Shown here: positions 1 through 7,977 of the stretch, piece after piece
Numbering within the stretch: position 1 is the stretch's first letter
How the letters are laid out: the number at the start of each line of letters is the position of its first letter
Assembly (NCBI GenBank): GCA_964352625.1
Contig: CAYGSD010000010.1
Location: 62,001-126,000 of the forward strand
Length of the DNA: 64,000 nt
Source: JAAEPI01 sp964352625
GTDB lineage: Bacteria > Bacteroidota > Bacteroidia > Cytophagales > Cyclobacteriaceae
Reading direction: 5' to 3'
Program-made: the position numbers and the translations under genes
Notes under the pieces: generated by a model
Seen by the model: only the letters and a program-made list of their open reading frames with translations
What the model was told of the DNA's origin: nothing
Databases searched by the model: none

Positions 1-315
1 GTGCTGCCTTCGGCACAGTGGACAAACAAAGTATTGACAGTAGGCCTGGACGCGAGGCTGGTGAGTGAAAGCTTCATGGAACTATCGAACGATCCTGAGT
101 ATGTTCTTCCGGCCTATACTGTTCTAAACATGCAGGTTGCGTATAACCTGAGTGACAAGATCAGTTTACGAGCTCGCATCAACAACCTGCTCAATGAGCT
201 GTATTTCACAGATGGGGCTCCTGTGGATGTAGAATTTGACGGTACTCCCGAGGGACCCGGATACCGTGTGCAAGCTCCAAGAAATTTCATCTTCAGCGCG
301 AGCTATCAGTTTTAA
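1..315 (+). CDS. TonB-dependent receptor, C-terminal end (partial)
   Basis: This is the last 104 codons of a gene that begins before the window. The protein alternates polar and hydrophobic residues as outer-membrane beta strands do, contains the receptor-like stretch RARINNLLNELYFTDG, and ends in a strand with terminal Phe (SASYQF), the usual C-terminal signature for outer-membrane insertion. It fits the end of a TonB-dependent receptor barrel, which would import a ligand such as a siderophore or glycan using TonB energy. The substrate cannot be told from this fragment. The GTG at base 1 is just an in-frame codon, not the true start. Confidence 0.75.
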   Translation: MLPSAQWTNKVLTVGLDARLVSESFMELSNDPEYVLPAYTVLNMQVAYNLSDKISLRARINNLLNELYFTDGAPVDVEFDGTPEGPGYRVQAPRNFIFSASYQF

Positions 316-340
316 GGATAGAAATAGTTTATAAAAAAAT

Positions 341-366
341 GATCCCGACTTTTGTCGGGATCGTTA
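341..366 (-). terminator. Intrinsic terminator between convergent genes
   Basis: A perfect 9-bp stem (GATCCCGAC / GTCGGGATC, 341-349 with 354-362) has a 4-base T loop. On the minus strand it is followed by a run of seven T, so it mainly ends the lipoprotein gene to its right. It may also slow transcription leaving the receptor gene on the plus strand. Confidence 0.8.
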
Positions 367-387
367 AAACCTAACCTATTAAAAATT

Positions 388-1077
388 TCAATATTCGTAC
401 GTCAGTGCCTCCTCATAATCATCCAAATGAAGGATGATCTCATTTGACCCGCTGATCTGCAAATTGCTAATATCGAAGGACACCTCTTTTTCGAAATACG
501 CCGCACACATTTCTTTATTCTTCAAAGAAAATTTGATGCTTCGCTGCTCAGGTAAGGATTCAGCAATCAACCCCAAATCCACCAATGACCAGGTCCAAGA
601 TTTTCCGCTACAGCCACTTGCCCCGAACTCGATGTACAGACAATCGTCATGGATTTCTGCATTGAGAATCGTCCCGTATTCTTGAGCGGCATTTTTATAC
701 TTTTCCTCATTCACAATGGCCGGCGTAACACAATGCCCCCTCGGATCCTGCCAGACCAATTTTTCGTTTGTAGCAGTTTCGAAGAAATCGGCGCAATTTC
801 CATCACCAGTCCCTGTAATACCACCATCCGCCGCACAGACATATTCACAGTCGGCAGTATAGACTTCTCCAAAGAAATCACAGCAACGAGCGGAGACGTA
901 ATAAACCTCCTCACCCCCGTACTCATAAGAGTAGATTTTAGCGGGAGGGTTCCACACCTCACCATCCAATATTTCTTCAATCTTGCTCTGCATGCACTCG
1001 GAAAGAACCAATGGCTCCTTATCGTTACAAGAGACAACCGAAATCAACACTAAACCAAATACTAAAAGATTTTTCAT
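388..1077 (-). CDS. DUF6970-like lipoprotein
   Basis: The 229-residue protein begins with a lipoprotein signal (MKNLLVFGLVLISVVSC, lipobox Cys at 17) and so should be anchored in a membrane. Residues about 25-110 resemble the DUF6970 family of Bacteroidota: a CMQSKIEEIL start, NPPAKIYSYEY, a CCD motif and DGGITGTGDGNCADF. These proteins have no established function. The C-terminal 110 residues (from about 120) look like a second beta-rich domain with a Cys pair (DDC...SGCSG), which I do not recognise. Cysteines are unusually frequent, suggesting disulphides outside the cytoplasm. The gene is monocistronic, with its terminator at 341-366. Confidence 0.7.
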   Translation of the reverse strand: MKNLLVFGLVLISVVSCNDKEPLVLSECMQSKIEEILDGEVWNPPAKIYSYEYGGEEVYYVSARCCDFFGEVYTADCEYVCAADGGITGTGDGNCADFFETATNEKLVWQDPRGHCVTPAIVNEEKYKNAAQEYGTILNAEIHDDCLYIEFGASGCSGKSWTWSLVDLGLIAESLPEQRSIKFSLKNKEMCAAYFEKEVSFDISNLQISGSNEIILHLDDYEEALTYEY

Positions 1078-1133
1078 TTTTTATTGCTTTCCTACAAGAC
1101 TCGATATAGTCACGAAAGGTTGTAATCTCCAAT

Positions 1134-1167
1134 AAGAAAGGGGCTCAAAATTGGAGCACCCTTTCTT
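1134..1167 (-). terminator. Hairpin, probable terminator
   Basis: AAGAAAGGG-GCTC pairs with GAGC-ACCCTTTCTT, giving a 13-bp stem with one bulge and a short A/T loop. It lies about 95 bp beyond the stop of the VWA protein gene. The trailing T tract is weak, so termination is likely but not certain. Confidence 0.45.
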
Positions 1168-1225
1168 CGGACTTAAACGCTATTTCTTAGCTTTCTCATT
1201 CGCCAGTATTTTCTCCAAAATCAAA

Positions 1226-1258
1226 GCCCCTCTCCTAAGGAGAGGGGTTGGGGTGAGG
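1226..1258. repeat. GC-rich palindromic intergenic element
   Basis: GCCCCTCTCC-TAA-GGAGAGGGG forms a perfect 9-bp hairpin, followed by TTGGGGTGAGGT, and ends one base before the stop codon of the VWA gene. The sequence matches, from memory, a family of dispersed palindromic elements common in Bacteroidota intergenic regions. Only this copy is present here. It could add to transcription termination or mRNA 3'-end stability. Confidence 0.5.
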
Positions 1259-1259
1259 T

Positions 1260-3104
1260 CTACAAACTCATCCCCTTTGCCAGTTCCACCAATTGAATAA
1301 ACTCCGCTCTGTAACCGAACTTGTCTTCTCCTTTGGACAACTTGGCCAATTGGATCACCTGATTAAATGTCAGGTCACCTTTGAATTCTGAATCGCGAAG
1401 GATCATCCCGAAACCAGCCACAGCAGTCGCCCAATTCAAATTCTCACTTGCGTTTTTTGTGCCCTTTTTTACCGTCTGAGAAATCAACTTGCTTGTCTCC
1501 CCATCAGGCTCTTTGTATCGGAATTTCACTGTCAATAGCTCATTTGATTTCGATGTGTTGGAAACCTGCGTATCCTGATACTTCAAAGGATCAATGTCCT
1601 TGATGAATTCGGAATCTACGCCTGTAGGAATGATCTCGTAGATGGCCGTGACGGTATGTCCACTCCCTAATTCACCCGCATCTTTCTTGTCATCGTTGAA
1701 ATCTTCATTGTTCAAAAGTCGATTCTCATACCCAATCAAGCGATAGCCCTGAACATGTGCAGGATTGAATTCCACCTGAATTTTCACATCCTTCGCAATG
1801 GTGAAAAGAGTTCCACCAAATTCATTGACGAGCACTTTCTTAGCCTCCATCATGGTGTCTATGTAAGCATAGTTTCCATTGCCTTTGTCAGCGAGTATTT
1901 CCATTTTAGAATCCTTGTAATTTCCCATTCCAAAACCTAGCACGGTTAAGAAAACACCCTCCTGTCTTTTCTCTTCAATCAATCTTTCCATGGCGGCATT
2001 GCTAGATGCTCCAATATTGAAATCTCCATCTGTGGCCAAAATCACGCGGTTGTTTCCACCTTTCACGAAATTCTTCTTGGCCGTTTCATAGGCCAGATTA
2101 ATCCCAGCACCACCGGCTGTAGACCCACCCGCTTCCAAGCGATCCAAGGCTTCCATGATCTTTTGTTTGTTGTCTCCATCGGTCGGCTCGAGTACCAGGC
2201 CAGCCGCCCCCGCATACACCACTATCGACACTTTGTCCTGAGTACGAAGTTCATTGGCAAGCATTTTTAGGGATGACTTGAGCAAAGGCAATTTGTTTGG
2301 AGCATTCATGGAACCTGAGACATCTAAAAGAAAAACGATGTTAGATGGAGGCAGATTCTCCATTGCCAACTTCTTTCCCTGCAATCCCACTTGCACCAAG
2401 ATGTGCTCATCATTCCAAGGTGCTTTCGCTACTTCAGTATTGATCGAAAAAGGATCGTTTCCCATTGGTTGCTCGTAGTTGTAACCAAAATAGTTGATCA
2501 TCTCTTCGATGCGCACAGCATCTTTAGGAGGCAGCTGACCATTGCTGATGAATCGTCTCATGTTAGAATAAGAAGCGGCATCCACATCTATCGAAAATGT
2601 AGAAAGCGGATCATCAGTTACTTTTTTGAAGCCATTCTCATGAATAGTTGAATACTCTTCCGTATTCCAATTTGGCTCGTACTCCTTAGAAGGCATTGAT
2701 CTTGACACGGCCCCTGTACCACTAAAATAGGCTCTTGAGTGTGAGGCCTTGTCTCTCTTCGTCAATACTGCCTCATCGGCAATTTCTAAGTCAAATTCAA
2801 TTTCCTGTACAGGCTCAATCGCCGTTTTGAGCTTCACATCAATCACCTTTTGTGTGCCAACTTTGACCGTTCCTTTTTCATACCCTGCGGACTGAAATAT
2901 CAACTTTGCATTTTCACCCGACACCTTGATTGAGTAAAACCCATTCACATCTGTGAAGACCTCATTCGTCGTGCCCTTTTCCATGACTGAGACACCCGCC
3001 ACTGTCGATCCACTTTCGTCATAAACAGTACCTGTCACGTAGATGGAGCTAGTGCCAAATAGGCCGGTAAACCCCAAAATCATAATTGCCAATAAACTTT
3101 TCAT
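1260..3104 (-). CDS. VWA domain protein with carboxypeptidase-like N-terminus and DUF3520 (YfbK-like)
   Basis: I start at the ATG at 3104 (614 aa), which places a signal peptide (MKSLLAIMILGFTGLF) at the N-terminus; an in-frame ATG 17 codons upstream would bury it. The order is: carboxypeptidase regulatory-like beta-sandwich (about 20-95, TGTVYDESGSTVAGVSV), linker, a conserved segment TFSIDVDAASYSNMRRFI (about 170), a VWA domain with an intact MIDAS start DVSGSMN (Asp about 261), and a C-terminal DUF3520-like domain. This is the architecture of the YfbK/VWA family, exported metal-binding proteins thought to mediate protein contacts. The gene diverges from the ECF sigma operon at 3218 and shares a 113-bp intergenic region with it, so it may be regulated by or functionally tied to that operon. 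No enzymatic activity is implied. Confidence 0.85.
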   Translation of the reverse strand: MKSLLAIMILGFTGLFGTSSIYVTGTVYDESGSTVAGVSVMEKGTTNEVFTDVNGFYSIKVSGENAKLIFQSAGYEKGTVKVGTQKVIDVKLKTAIEPVQEIEFDLEIADEAVLTKRDKASHSRAYFSGTGAVSRSMPSKEYEPNWNTEEYSTIHENGFKKVTDDPLSTFSIDVDAASYSNMRRFISNGQLPPKDAVRIEEMINYFGYNYEQPMGNDPFSINTEVAKAPWNDEHILVQVGLQGKKLAMENLPPSNIVFLLDVSGSMNAPNKLPLLKSSLKMLANELRTQDKVSIVVYAGAAGLVLEPTDGDNKQKIMEALDRLEAGGSTAGGAGINLAYETAKKNFVKGGNNRVILATDGDFNIGASSNAAMERLIEEKRQEGVFLTVLGFGMGNYKDSKMEILADKGNGNYAYIDTMMEAKKVLVNEFGGTLFTIAKDVKIQVEFNPAHVQGYRLIGYENRLLNNEDFNDDKKDAGELGSGHTVTAIYEIIPTGVDSEFIKDIDPLKYQDTQVSNTSKSNELLTVKFRYKEPDGETSKLISQTVKKGTKNASENLNWATAVAGFGMILRDSEFKGDLTFNQVIQLAKLSKGEDKFGYRAEFIQLVELAKGMSL

Positions 3105-3217
3105 AGTGTTTTTCTTTTGTTTGACCTTGAGATGCGAGGGCAATAAGGATTCCATAAAAATTTTCGAAAAAAATTGGAATCACATTTGGAGAAGATTTCA
3201 ATAGCTTCGAATATTCT

Positions 3218-3772
3218 GTGCCAGCGCGCCTAGACCATACCGATGACCATCTCCTGGAGAATTACCGAAAAGGGCAAAATTCGGAGGACTTCTCAGTGCT
3301 CTTCTCTCGATACCAACACTTGGTCTATGGTACTTGTTTGAAGTATTTGAAAAATAGGGATGCAGCGCAAGATGCCCTCATGTCCATCTTCGAGAAGCTC
3401 CTTGAAAAACTCAAAACCGAAGAAGTCACCTACTTCAAAAGCTGGCTGTACATGGTGACAAAGAATCACTGTCTGATGCAGCTGAGAAAAAGTAACCTTG
3501 AAATCCCCTCTGATCTTATGGAAATCACCTTGCCAGTGCATCCCATAGATGAACCGGACGATTTGGAGCAGAATTTAACGGCTTTGGAGGAGTGCATGGA
3601 AACATTGAAAAAGGATCAGGAAGAATGTGTGCGGCTCTTTTACCTGGAAAAAAAGAGCTATCAGGAAGTGAGCGAAACGACCTCCTTTGAGCTAAAAGCA
3701 GTGAAGAGTTTTATTCAAAATGGAAAGCGAAATTTGAAAATTTGCCTGGAAGGGAAGAATGTCAAAGGATAA
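3218..3772 (+). CDS. ECF-type RNA polymerase sigma factor
   Basis: The 184-residue protein has the two-domain plan of group 4 sigma factors. Region 2 (about 20-95) includes FSRYQHLVYGTCLKYLKN, the -10 recognition stretch and FKSWLYMVTKNHCLMQLRK. Region 4 (about 125-180) has LEECMETLKKDQEECVRLFYLEKKSYQEVSE, followed by the recognition helix. The only reasonable start is GTG at 3218; the first ATG would delete region 2. Its last 14 bases overlap the next gene, which encodes a membrane protein whose cytoplasmic N-terminus is the likely anti-sigma partner. It should direct transcription of its own operon and perhaps the divergent VWA gene. Confidence 0.88.
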   Translation: MPARLDHTDDHLLENYRKGQNSEDFSVLFSRYQHLVYGTCLKYLKNRDAAQDALMSIFEKLLEKLKTEEVTYFKSWLYMVTKNHCLMQLRKSNLEIPSDLMEITLPVHPIDEPDDLEQNLTALEECMETLKKDQEECVRLFYLEKKSYQEVSETTSFELKAVKSFIQNGKRNLKICLEGKNVKG

Positions 3773-5048
3773 AAACCATATCGACCTATTAAGATATCTC
3801 CGAGGAGAGATGAGTCACGCGGAGGCCAATGCTTTTGAGCGGAAGGCACTAGATGATCCATTCCTGATGGATGCGATTGAGGGTGCTGAAGGGATTGGAG
3901 CTGAGGCCTTTGAAAAGGATCTTCTGAGTTTTGAAAGAAAATTATCCGGCAAATCGGGAACCTCCTTCACCTACCTGAAGATTGCTGCTGCTATTGCACT
4001 GCTTATTCTAGGCGGGTACTCCGTTTGGTTCATGACCTCCAATCTCAAATCAGATCAAGTCGCCCAGACGGAAACCGAAGCTGCTCAGGAAATCAATCCT
4101 GAAAAACAACCAGAACCGGAACAAGGGGAAATCATGACTCAGGATGAAAATCGTGACAAAAATGAAGAAGCATTCACCACTCCTCCACCATCCAAAGAGC
4201 CGAAGGAAGAAATAAGAATCAAAGATTCGGCGAGTAAAGCAGATCGCGAGGTGGTATCCGAAGTAGAAGTAGAGTTTGACATGGACATTATCGAGTCACC
4301 TGACGTGGCTTTCGCGGATGCTGAAATAGATGAGGTGGCTCTCGAAGAGGAAGCCGAAGCTCCAGAGGAAAAACCTGCCGCTCGAAGCAGTTCCTTTTTC
4401 AAAGCACGAAAGCAGGGCGCAGGAGCTGTGTCTCGATCTTCCGCTTTGGATGAATTGCCAAAACGAGAACTTCGGGGAATAATCTCTGATGATTTTGGTG
4501 ATCCGATTCCCGGCGTGAGCGTGACGGTAGAAGACACTCGCGAAGAAACCACCTCCGACATGAGTGGGTACTTCGAACTCACCAGCGTAGACGATAGCAC
4601 ACGATTGGACTTTAGCTCTGTAGGCATGGAATCCCTCTCTATAACCTTGGGCGCACGGGATTCTCTCAGCGTCAAACTCAGGGAAGACGAGCAGGCCCTG
4701 CAGGAAGTGGTGGTGTCGGGATATGGCGCTTTTGACAATGAGCCGGAGGGCTATTTCGGCGCAAGCCCCGTGATTGGTCATGCGGCGTTTAAGGACTACC
4801 TGGAAGAGAAATTAGTGTATCCTGAAGAAGCCAGAGATAAGGGGATCGAGGGACGAGTTGTTCTACAACTAACTATTTCACCGATAGGTCAGATCACCAA
4901 CATTGAGGTAAAAAGAGGAATTGGAAGCGGCTGTGACGAGGAAGCCATTCGACTGATAAGAGAAGGGCCCGCCTGGTCTCCTGCCACTCAAGACGGACTC
5001 AATGTCGAAACCAAAGTCAGGGTAAAAGTGAAGTTTGAACTAGAATGA
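3759..5048 (+). CDS. Single-pass membrane protein: anti-sigma-like N-terminus, carboxypeptidase-like domain, TonB C-terminal domain
   Basis: 429 residues. The N-terminal 60 residues (HIDLLRYLRGEMSHAEANAFE...DPFLMDAIEG) look like the short cytoplasmic anti-sigma segment common in Bacteroidota. A transmembrane helix follows (about 72-92), then a long acidic Glu/Pro-rich periplasmic linker (100-235), a carboxypeptidase regulatory-like domain (about 239-310, ending near LQEVVVSGYG, a motif also seen at TonB-dependent receptor plugs), and a TonB C-terminal domain (about 342-429, YPEEARDKGIEGRVVLQLTI...GSGCDEEAIRLI). The combination suggests a protein that senses or contacts outer-membrane receptors and controls the sigma factor encoded just upstream. 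The fused role is inference; each domain is seen directly. Confidence 0.8.
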   Translation: MSKDKNHIDLLRYLRGEMSHAEANAFERKALDDPFLMDAIEGAEGIGAEAFEKDLLSFERKLSGKSGTSFTYLKIAAAIALLILGGYSVWFMTSNLKSDQVAQTETEAAQEINPEKQPEPEQGEIMTQDENRDKNEEAFTTPPPSKEPKEEIRIKDSASKADREVVSEVEVEFDMDIIESPDVAFADAEIDEVALEEEAEAPEEKPAARSSSFFKARKQGAGAVSRSSALDELPKRELRGIISDDFGDPIPGVSVTVEDTREETTSDMSGYFELTSVDDSTRLDFSSVGMESLSITLGARDSLSVKLREDEQALQEVVVSGYGAFDNEPEGYFGASPVIGHAAFKDYLEEKLVYPEEARDKGIEGRVVLQLTISPIGQITNIEVKRGIGSGCDEEAIRLIREGPAWSPATQDGLNVETKVRVKVKFELE

Positions 5049-5049
5049 C

Positions 5050-5754
5050 ATGAGCAAATTCAAACTAAACATCGACGAGCCATGCTCCCAAAAGTGGGAG
5101 GACTTTGCTCCTGCCGGTAAGAACGGGTTTTGTAGCCAATGCCAAAAGGTGGTGGTTGATTTCACAAAATTCTCCGATCGGGAAATCCGTGAGTACTTCA
5201 AGGATTTACCCAAAAATGTCTGTGGGCAACTTCGAGATGACCAGCTTAGAATTTATTCCAGACCAAACCCCAGAAAGGGAATGAGTCGATGGCTCGCTTG
5301 GCCCATTGCCGCTACGGCCACACTATTTTCAGGAAACATGGTGATGGGGCAGGAAAGAGATGAAATTGAATTTGTGGAATACTCGAAAACCGATTCTAAG
5401 ACCATTAATACGCCAAGCTTTGTTGAAGGCAAAGTGACTGACGAAAATGGCGAAGGACTCCCAGGTGTCAATGTTGTTATTAAAGGTACGACTACAGGTG
5501 TTACGACTGATCTAGACGGGGAGTATAAAATAGAAGTACCTCACCAAAAGAAAACTATGCTAGTGTTTAGTTCCGTTGGAATGACCACTCTTGAATACGA
5601 AATTGGAATCCTAAGGGTACTAGATGTTTCCATGACCGTTTGTCATAGAAATCTGGGTGAAGTGGTCATGGTCGGTGGAATAGGATATTCTCGCTGGTAT
5701 ACTCCACGAGGGTTGTGGTCACGCGCCCGAGGGTTGGTTAGACGCATCTTCTAG
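5050..5754 (+). CDS. CXXC protein with carboxypeptidase-like regulatory domain
   Basis: This 234-residue protein is the third gene of the sigma operon, starting one base after the previous stop. The N-terminus holds a small Cys motif (C12, then CSQC at 28-31, with a conserved PAGKNGFC context) followed by FTKFSDREIREYF, a pattern I recall from Bacteroidota proteins of unknown function. A hydrophobic segment (about 80-97, WLAWPIAATATLFSG) is a probable membrane anchor, placing the Cys motif inside. Residues about 124-190 form a carboxypeptidase regulatory-like domain (VEGKVTDENGEGLPGVNVVI). The tail is basic. The Cys motif may bind metal or sense redox state. The last 17 bases overlap prmC on the other strand. 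Confidence 0.65.
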   Translation: MSKFKLNIDEPCSQKWEDFAPAGKNGFCSQCQKVVVDFTKFSDREIREYFKDLPKNVCGQLRDDQLRIYSRPNPRKGMSRWLAWPIAATATLFSGNMVMGQERDEIEFVEYSKTDSKTINTPSFVEGKVTDENGEGLPGVNVVIKGTTTGVTTDLDGEYKIEVPHQKKTMLVFSSVGMTTLEYEIGILRVLDVSMTVCHRNLGEVVMVGGIGYSRWYTPRGLWSRARGLVRRIF

Positions 5755-6580
5755 CCCGCACCATCCTATCCTTCCCTTGAAGGTCTTTCCGCAATTCTGT
5801 TTCATACCCTAACTGAGAAAGTAGTTCCACTACGGCGGCACCCTGGCTCTCATGAATCTCAAAGTAGATCAGTCCATTCTCTGAAAGAACCTCCAACCCT
5901 ACCTCTGCTATTCGTCGATAAAAAAGTAGCGGGTCTTCATTTGGGACAAACAGTGCCAACTCAGGATCATAATCCACCACATTCCTGTCCATTAATGCCT
6001 TTTCCTCCTCTGGGATATACGGAGGATTGCTAATGATCACATCGGGCCTCAATATGTCTGGGATGCCAGTCAATACATCTTGACAAAAAAACTCCACGCT
6101 CGAACCAATCTGCCGATCATTCTTCTGAGCCACTTCAAGCGCTTCTTCGGAAATGTCGATGGCAAAAACCTGAGCCTGCTTAACTGCCTTGGAAATGCTG
6201 ATGGCTATGCATCCGGAACCAGTGCCAATGTCCCAAATCACCAATTTTTCATCAGCATTCTCACGTATGACCCAATCCACAAGCTCCTCCGTTTCGGGTC
6301 TTGGCACGAGTACATTTTCATTTACCAAAAACTTCTCTCTCATAAAATGAGTAATGCCCGTGACATGCTGAACGGGTTCGTTTTTCAAAAGTCTTTCAAT
6401 GGCCTGATCAAGATTGGTTTGGTCTATCTCCACATTCTCCTTCATCATGACGTCCATTTTGGAAATGCCGAATTTGTCCTCCAGTAAAATGGAGGCAATG
6501 TTCCTAGCCTCTCTTTCGTCAAAGACTTTTGAAAGACGCGAAAATGTATTTTGGAAAACTTGTTCGGCGGTTTGACTCAC
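5738..6580 (-). CDS. prmC: Peptide chain release factor N5-glutamine methyltransferase
   Basis: PrmC methylates the Gln of the GGQ motif in release factors RF1 and RF2 using S-adenosylmethionine. The sequence shows the PrmC N-terminal helical domain, PVQHVTG, the SAM-binding motif VIWDIGTGSGCIAIS, and the diagnostic catalytic NPPY motif (IISNPPYIPEEE). I choose GTG at 6580, giving 280 residues, the normal family length. Longer readings run antisense into ribD and add no recognisable domain. Its substrate RF2 is encoded at about 21 kb. It is divergent from ribD, with only about 15 bp between the chosen starts, so the promoters must overlap the coding ends. Confidence 0.93.
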   Translation of the reverse strand: MSQTAEQVFQNTFSRLSKVFDEREARNIASILLEDKFGISKMDVMMKENVEIDQTNLDQAIERLLKNEPVQHVTGITHFMREKFLVNENVLVPRPETEELVDWVIRENADEKLVIWDIGTGSGCIAISISKAVKQAQVFAIDISEEALEVAQKNDRQIGSSVEFFCQDVLTGIPDILRPDVIISNPPYIPEEEKALMDRNVVDYDPELALFVPNEDPLLFYRRIAEVGLEVLSENGLIYFEIHESQGAAVVELLSQLGYETELRKDLQGKDRMVRARRCV

Positions 6581-6595
6581 TTCAGCGAATTTAGC

Positions 6596-7621
6596 GTGGT
6601 GAATGATCACGAAAAATTTATGCAGCGCGCCATTGAGTTGGCGAGGCTTGGAATTGGCTATGTCAGCCCCAACCCCATGGTCGGTTGCGTGATCGTTCAC
6701 TCTGGAAAAATCATTGGCGAAGGTTTCCATCAAAAATACGGACAGGCGCATGCGGAAGTAAATGCCATCAATGCGGCACATGACCATTCTCTGCTTTCAG
6801 AATCCACCGCATACGTCACTTTGGAGCCATGCGCTCATCATGGCAAAACGCCCCCCTGCGCTGACCTATTGATTTCCAAGAAACTGAAGAAAGTGGTCAT
6901 TGGATGCAGAGACACATTCGAGAAGGTGGATGGTCAGGGAATTGAACGCCTAAAAGATGCAGGCATTGAGGTAGTTGTAGGAGTAATGGAAAAAGAGTGC
7001 CGCAAACTCAATGCTCGGTTCTTCACGTCAATCGAAAAAAAACGCCCCTACGTTATTCTAAAATGGGCACAAACCCAAGACGGTTTTATAGCAAGAGAAA
7101 ATTACGATTCGAAGTGGATCAGCAATCAATATTCTCGACAGCTTGTGCATAAATGGCGCTCAGAAGAAGATGCCATTCTGGTGGGAAAGAATACAGCCAA
7201 ATTCGACAACCCCTCGTTAACCGTACGTGATTGGAAAGGCAGAAATCCAACCAGGATTGTACTAGATAATAAATTGGAACTCGCCTCTGATCTTGCACTC
7301 TTTGACCGTTCTGTTCCCACCATCGTGATGAATGCTTCCAAGGAAAATATCCAAGAAAATTTAAGCCACATAAAATATGAAGGCTCCATATCTGATTTAC
7401 TTTCGCAGTTGAATGAGCTGAAAATCCAGTCGCTAATTGTGGAAGGTGGAGCCAAAGTATCGACGGCATTTATTGATCAGGGATTGTGGGACGAGGCGAG
7501 AGTTTTTATCTCAACTGAGAATTTCGGATCAGGTATTGAAGCTCCTATAATTGGGGGTATTTTAGTTTCTAATTCCATGGAAACTGGAGACAGACTAGAG
7601 ATTTATGAAAGAGTGCACTAA
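6596..7621 (+). CDS. ribD: Bifunctional riboflavin deaminase/reductase RibD
   Basis: RibD carries out the deaminase and reductase steps of riboflavin synthesis on the ring-opened GTP product. The N-terminal deaminase domain has the zinc site HAEVNAI followed by PCAHHGKTPPC (the two Cys ligands). The C-terminal reductase domain (from about residue 145) begins RPYVILKWAQTQDGFIA and includes IVEGGAKVSTAFI near the end. GTG at 6596 or 6599 gives the short leader (VNDHEKFMQRAIELA) seen in family members; a TTG at 6551 is also open but overlaps prmC. The gene overlaps the following cupin gene by 17 bases, so the two are co-transcribed. Confidence 0.92.
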   Translation: MVNDHEKFMQRAIELARLGIGYVSPNPMVGCVIVHSGKIIGEGFHQKYGQAHAEVNAINAAHDHSLLSESTAYVTLEPCAHHGKTPPCADLLISKKLKKVVIGCRDTFEKVDGQGIERLKDAGIEVVVGVMEKECRKLNARFFTSIEKKRPYVILKWAQTQDGFIARENYDSKWISNQYSRQLVHKWRSEEDAILVGKNTAKFDNPSLTVRDWKGRNPTRIVLDNKLELASDLALFDRSVPTIVMNASKENIQENLSHIKYEGSISDLLSQLNELKIQSLIVEGGAKVSTAFIDQGLWDEARVFISTENFGSGIEAPIIGGILVSNSMETGDRLEIYERVH

Positions 7622-7973
7622 AGGAAATATTCACGAGAAACTAGGTTCGTTTTCCGACCATTGGAATCCACGAATCATTGCAGATTTGAACGGGCAGCAG
7701 GTGAAGGCCGCCAAGCTTCTTGGTGAGTTTGTTTGGCACAGCCATGCGGCGGAAGACGAAATGTTCTTGGTCGTAAAGGGGGAGCTGAAAATGGAGTTTC
7801 GGGACCGGACAGAAACGCTTAATGAAGGGGATTTGATTGTGGTGCCGTGTGGTGTGGAGCACAGGCCTGTGGCAGAAAATGAAGTAGAAATTCTGCTGTT
7901 TGAACCCGCAACGACAATTAATACAGGTGCAGAGGAATCTGACCGAACTAGAAAAAATTTATCTCGTATCTAA
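7605..7973 (+). CDS. Small cupin domain protein
   Basis: A 122-residue single-domain cupin. Motif 1 is W-HSHAAEDEMFLVVKGELKMEF, with two His and one Glu as potential metal ligands; motif 2 is GDLIVVPCGVEHRPVAENE, which provides the third His. The protein is cytoplasmic. Substrate unknown: such mannose-isomerase-like cupins are annotated only by fold. The start lies inside the end of ribD and its stop is four bases before the next ATG, so the three genes form an operon. The last 15 residues (SDRTRKNLSRI) look like a non-conserved tail. Confidence 0.8.
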   Translation: MKECTKGNIHEKLGSFSDHWNPRIIADLNGQQVKAAKLLGEFVWHSHAAEDEMFLVVKGELKMEFRDRTETLNEGDLIVVPCGVEHRPVAENEVEILLFEPATTINTGAEESDRTRKNLSRI

Positions 7974-7977
7974 GCGA

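Noticed and set aside
4139..4738. 199-codon Ser-rich open frame on the minus strand
   Set aside because: Antisense to the TonB-domain membrane protein gene; its Ser/Arg composition is the mirror of acidic codons on the coding strand.
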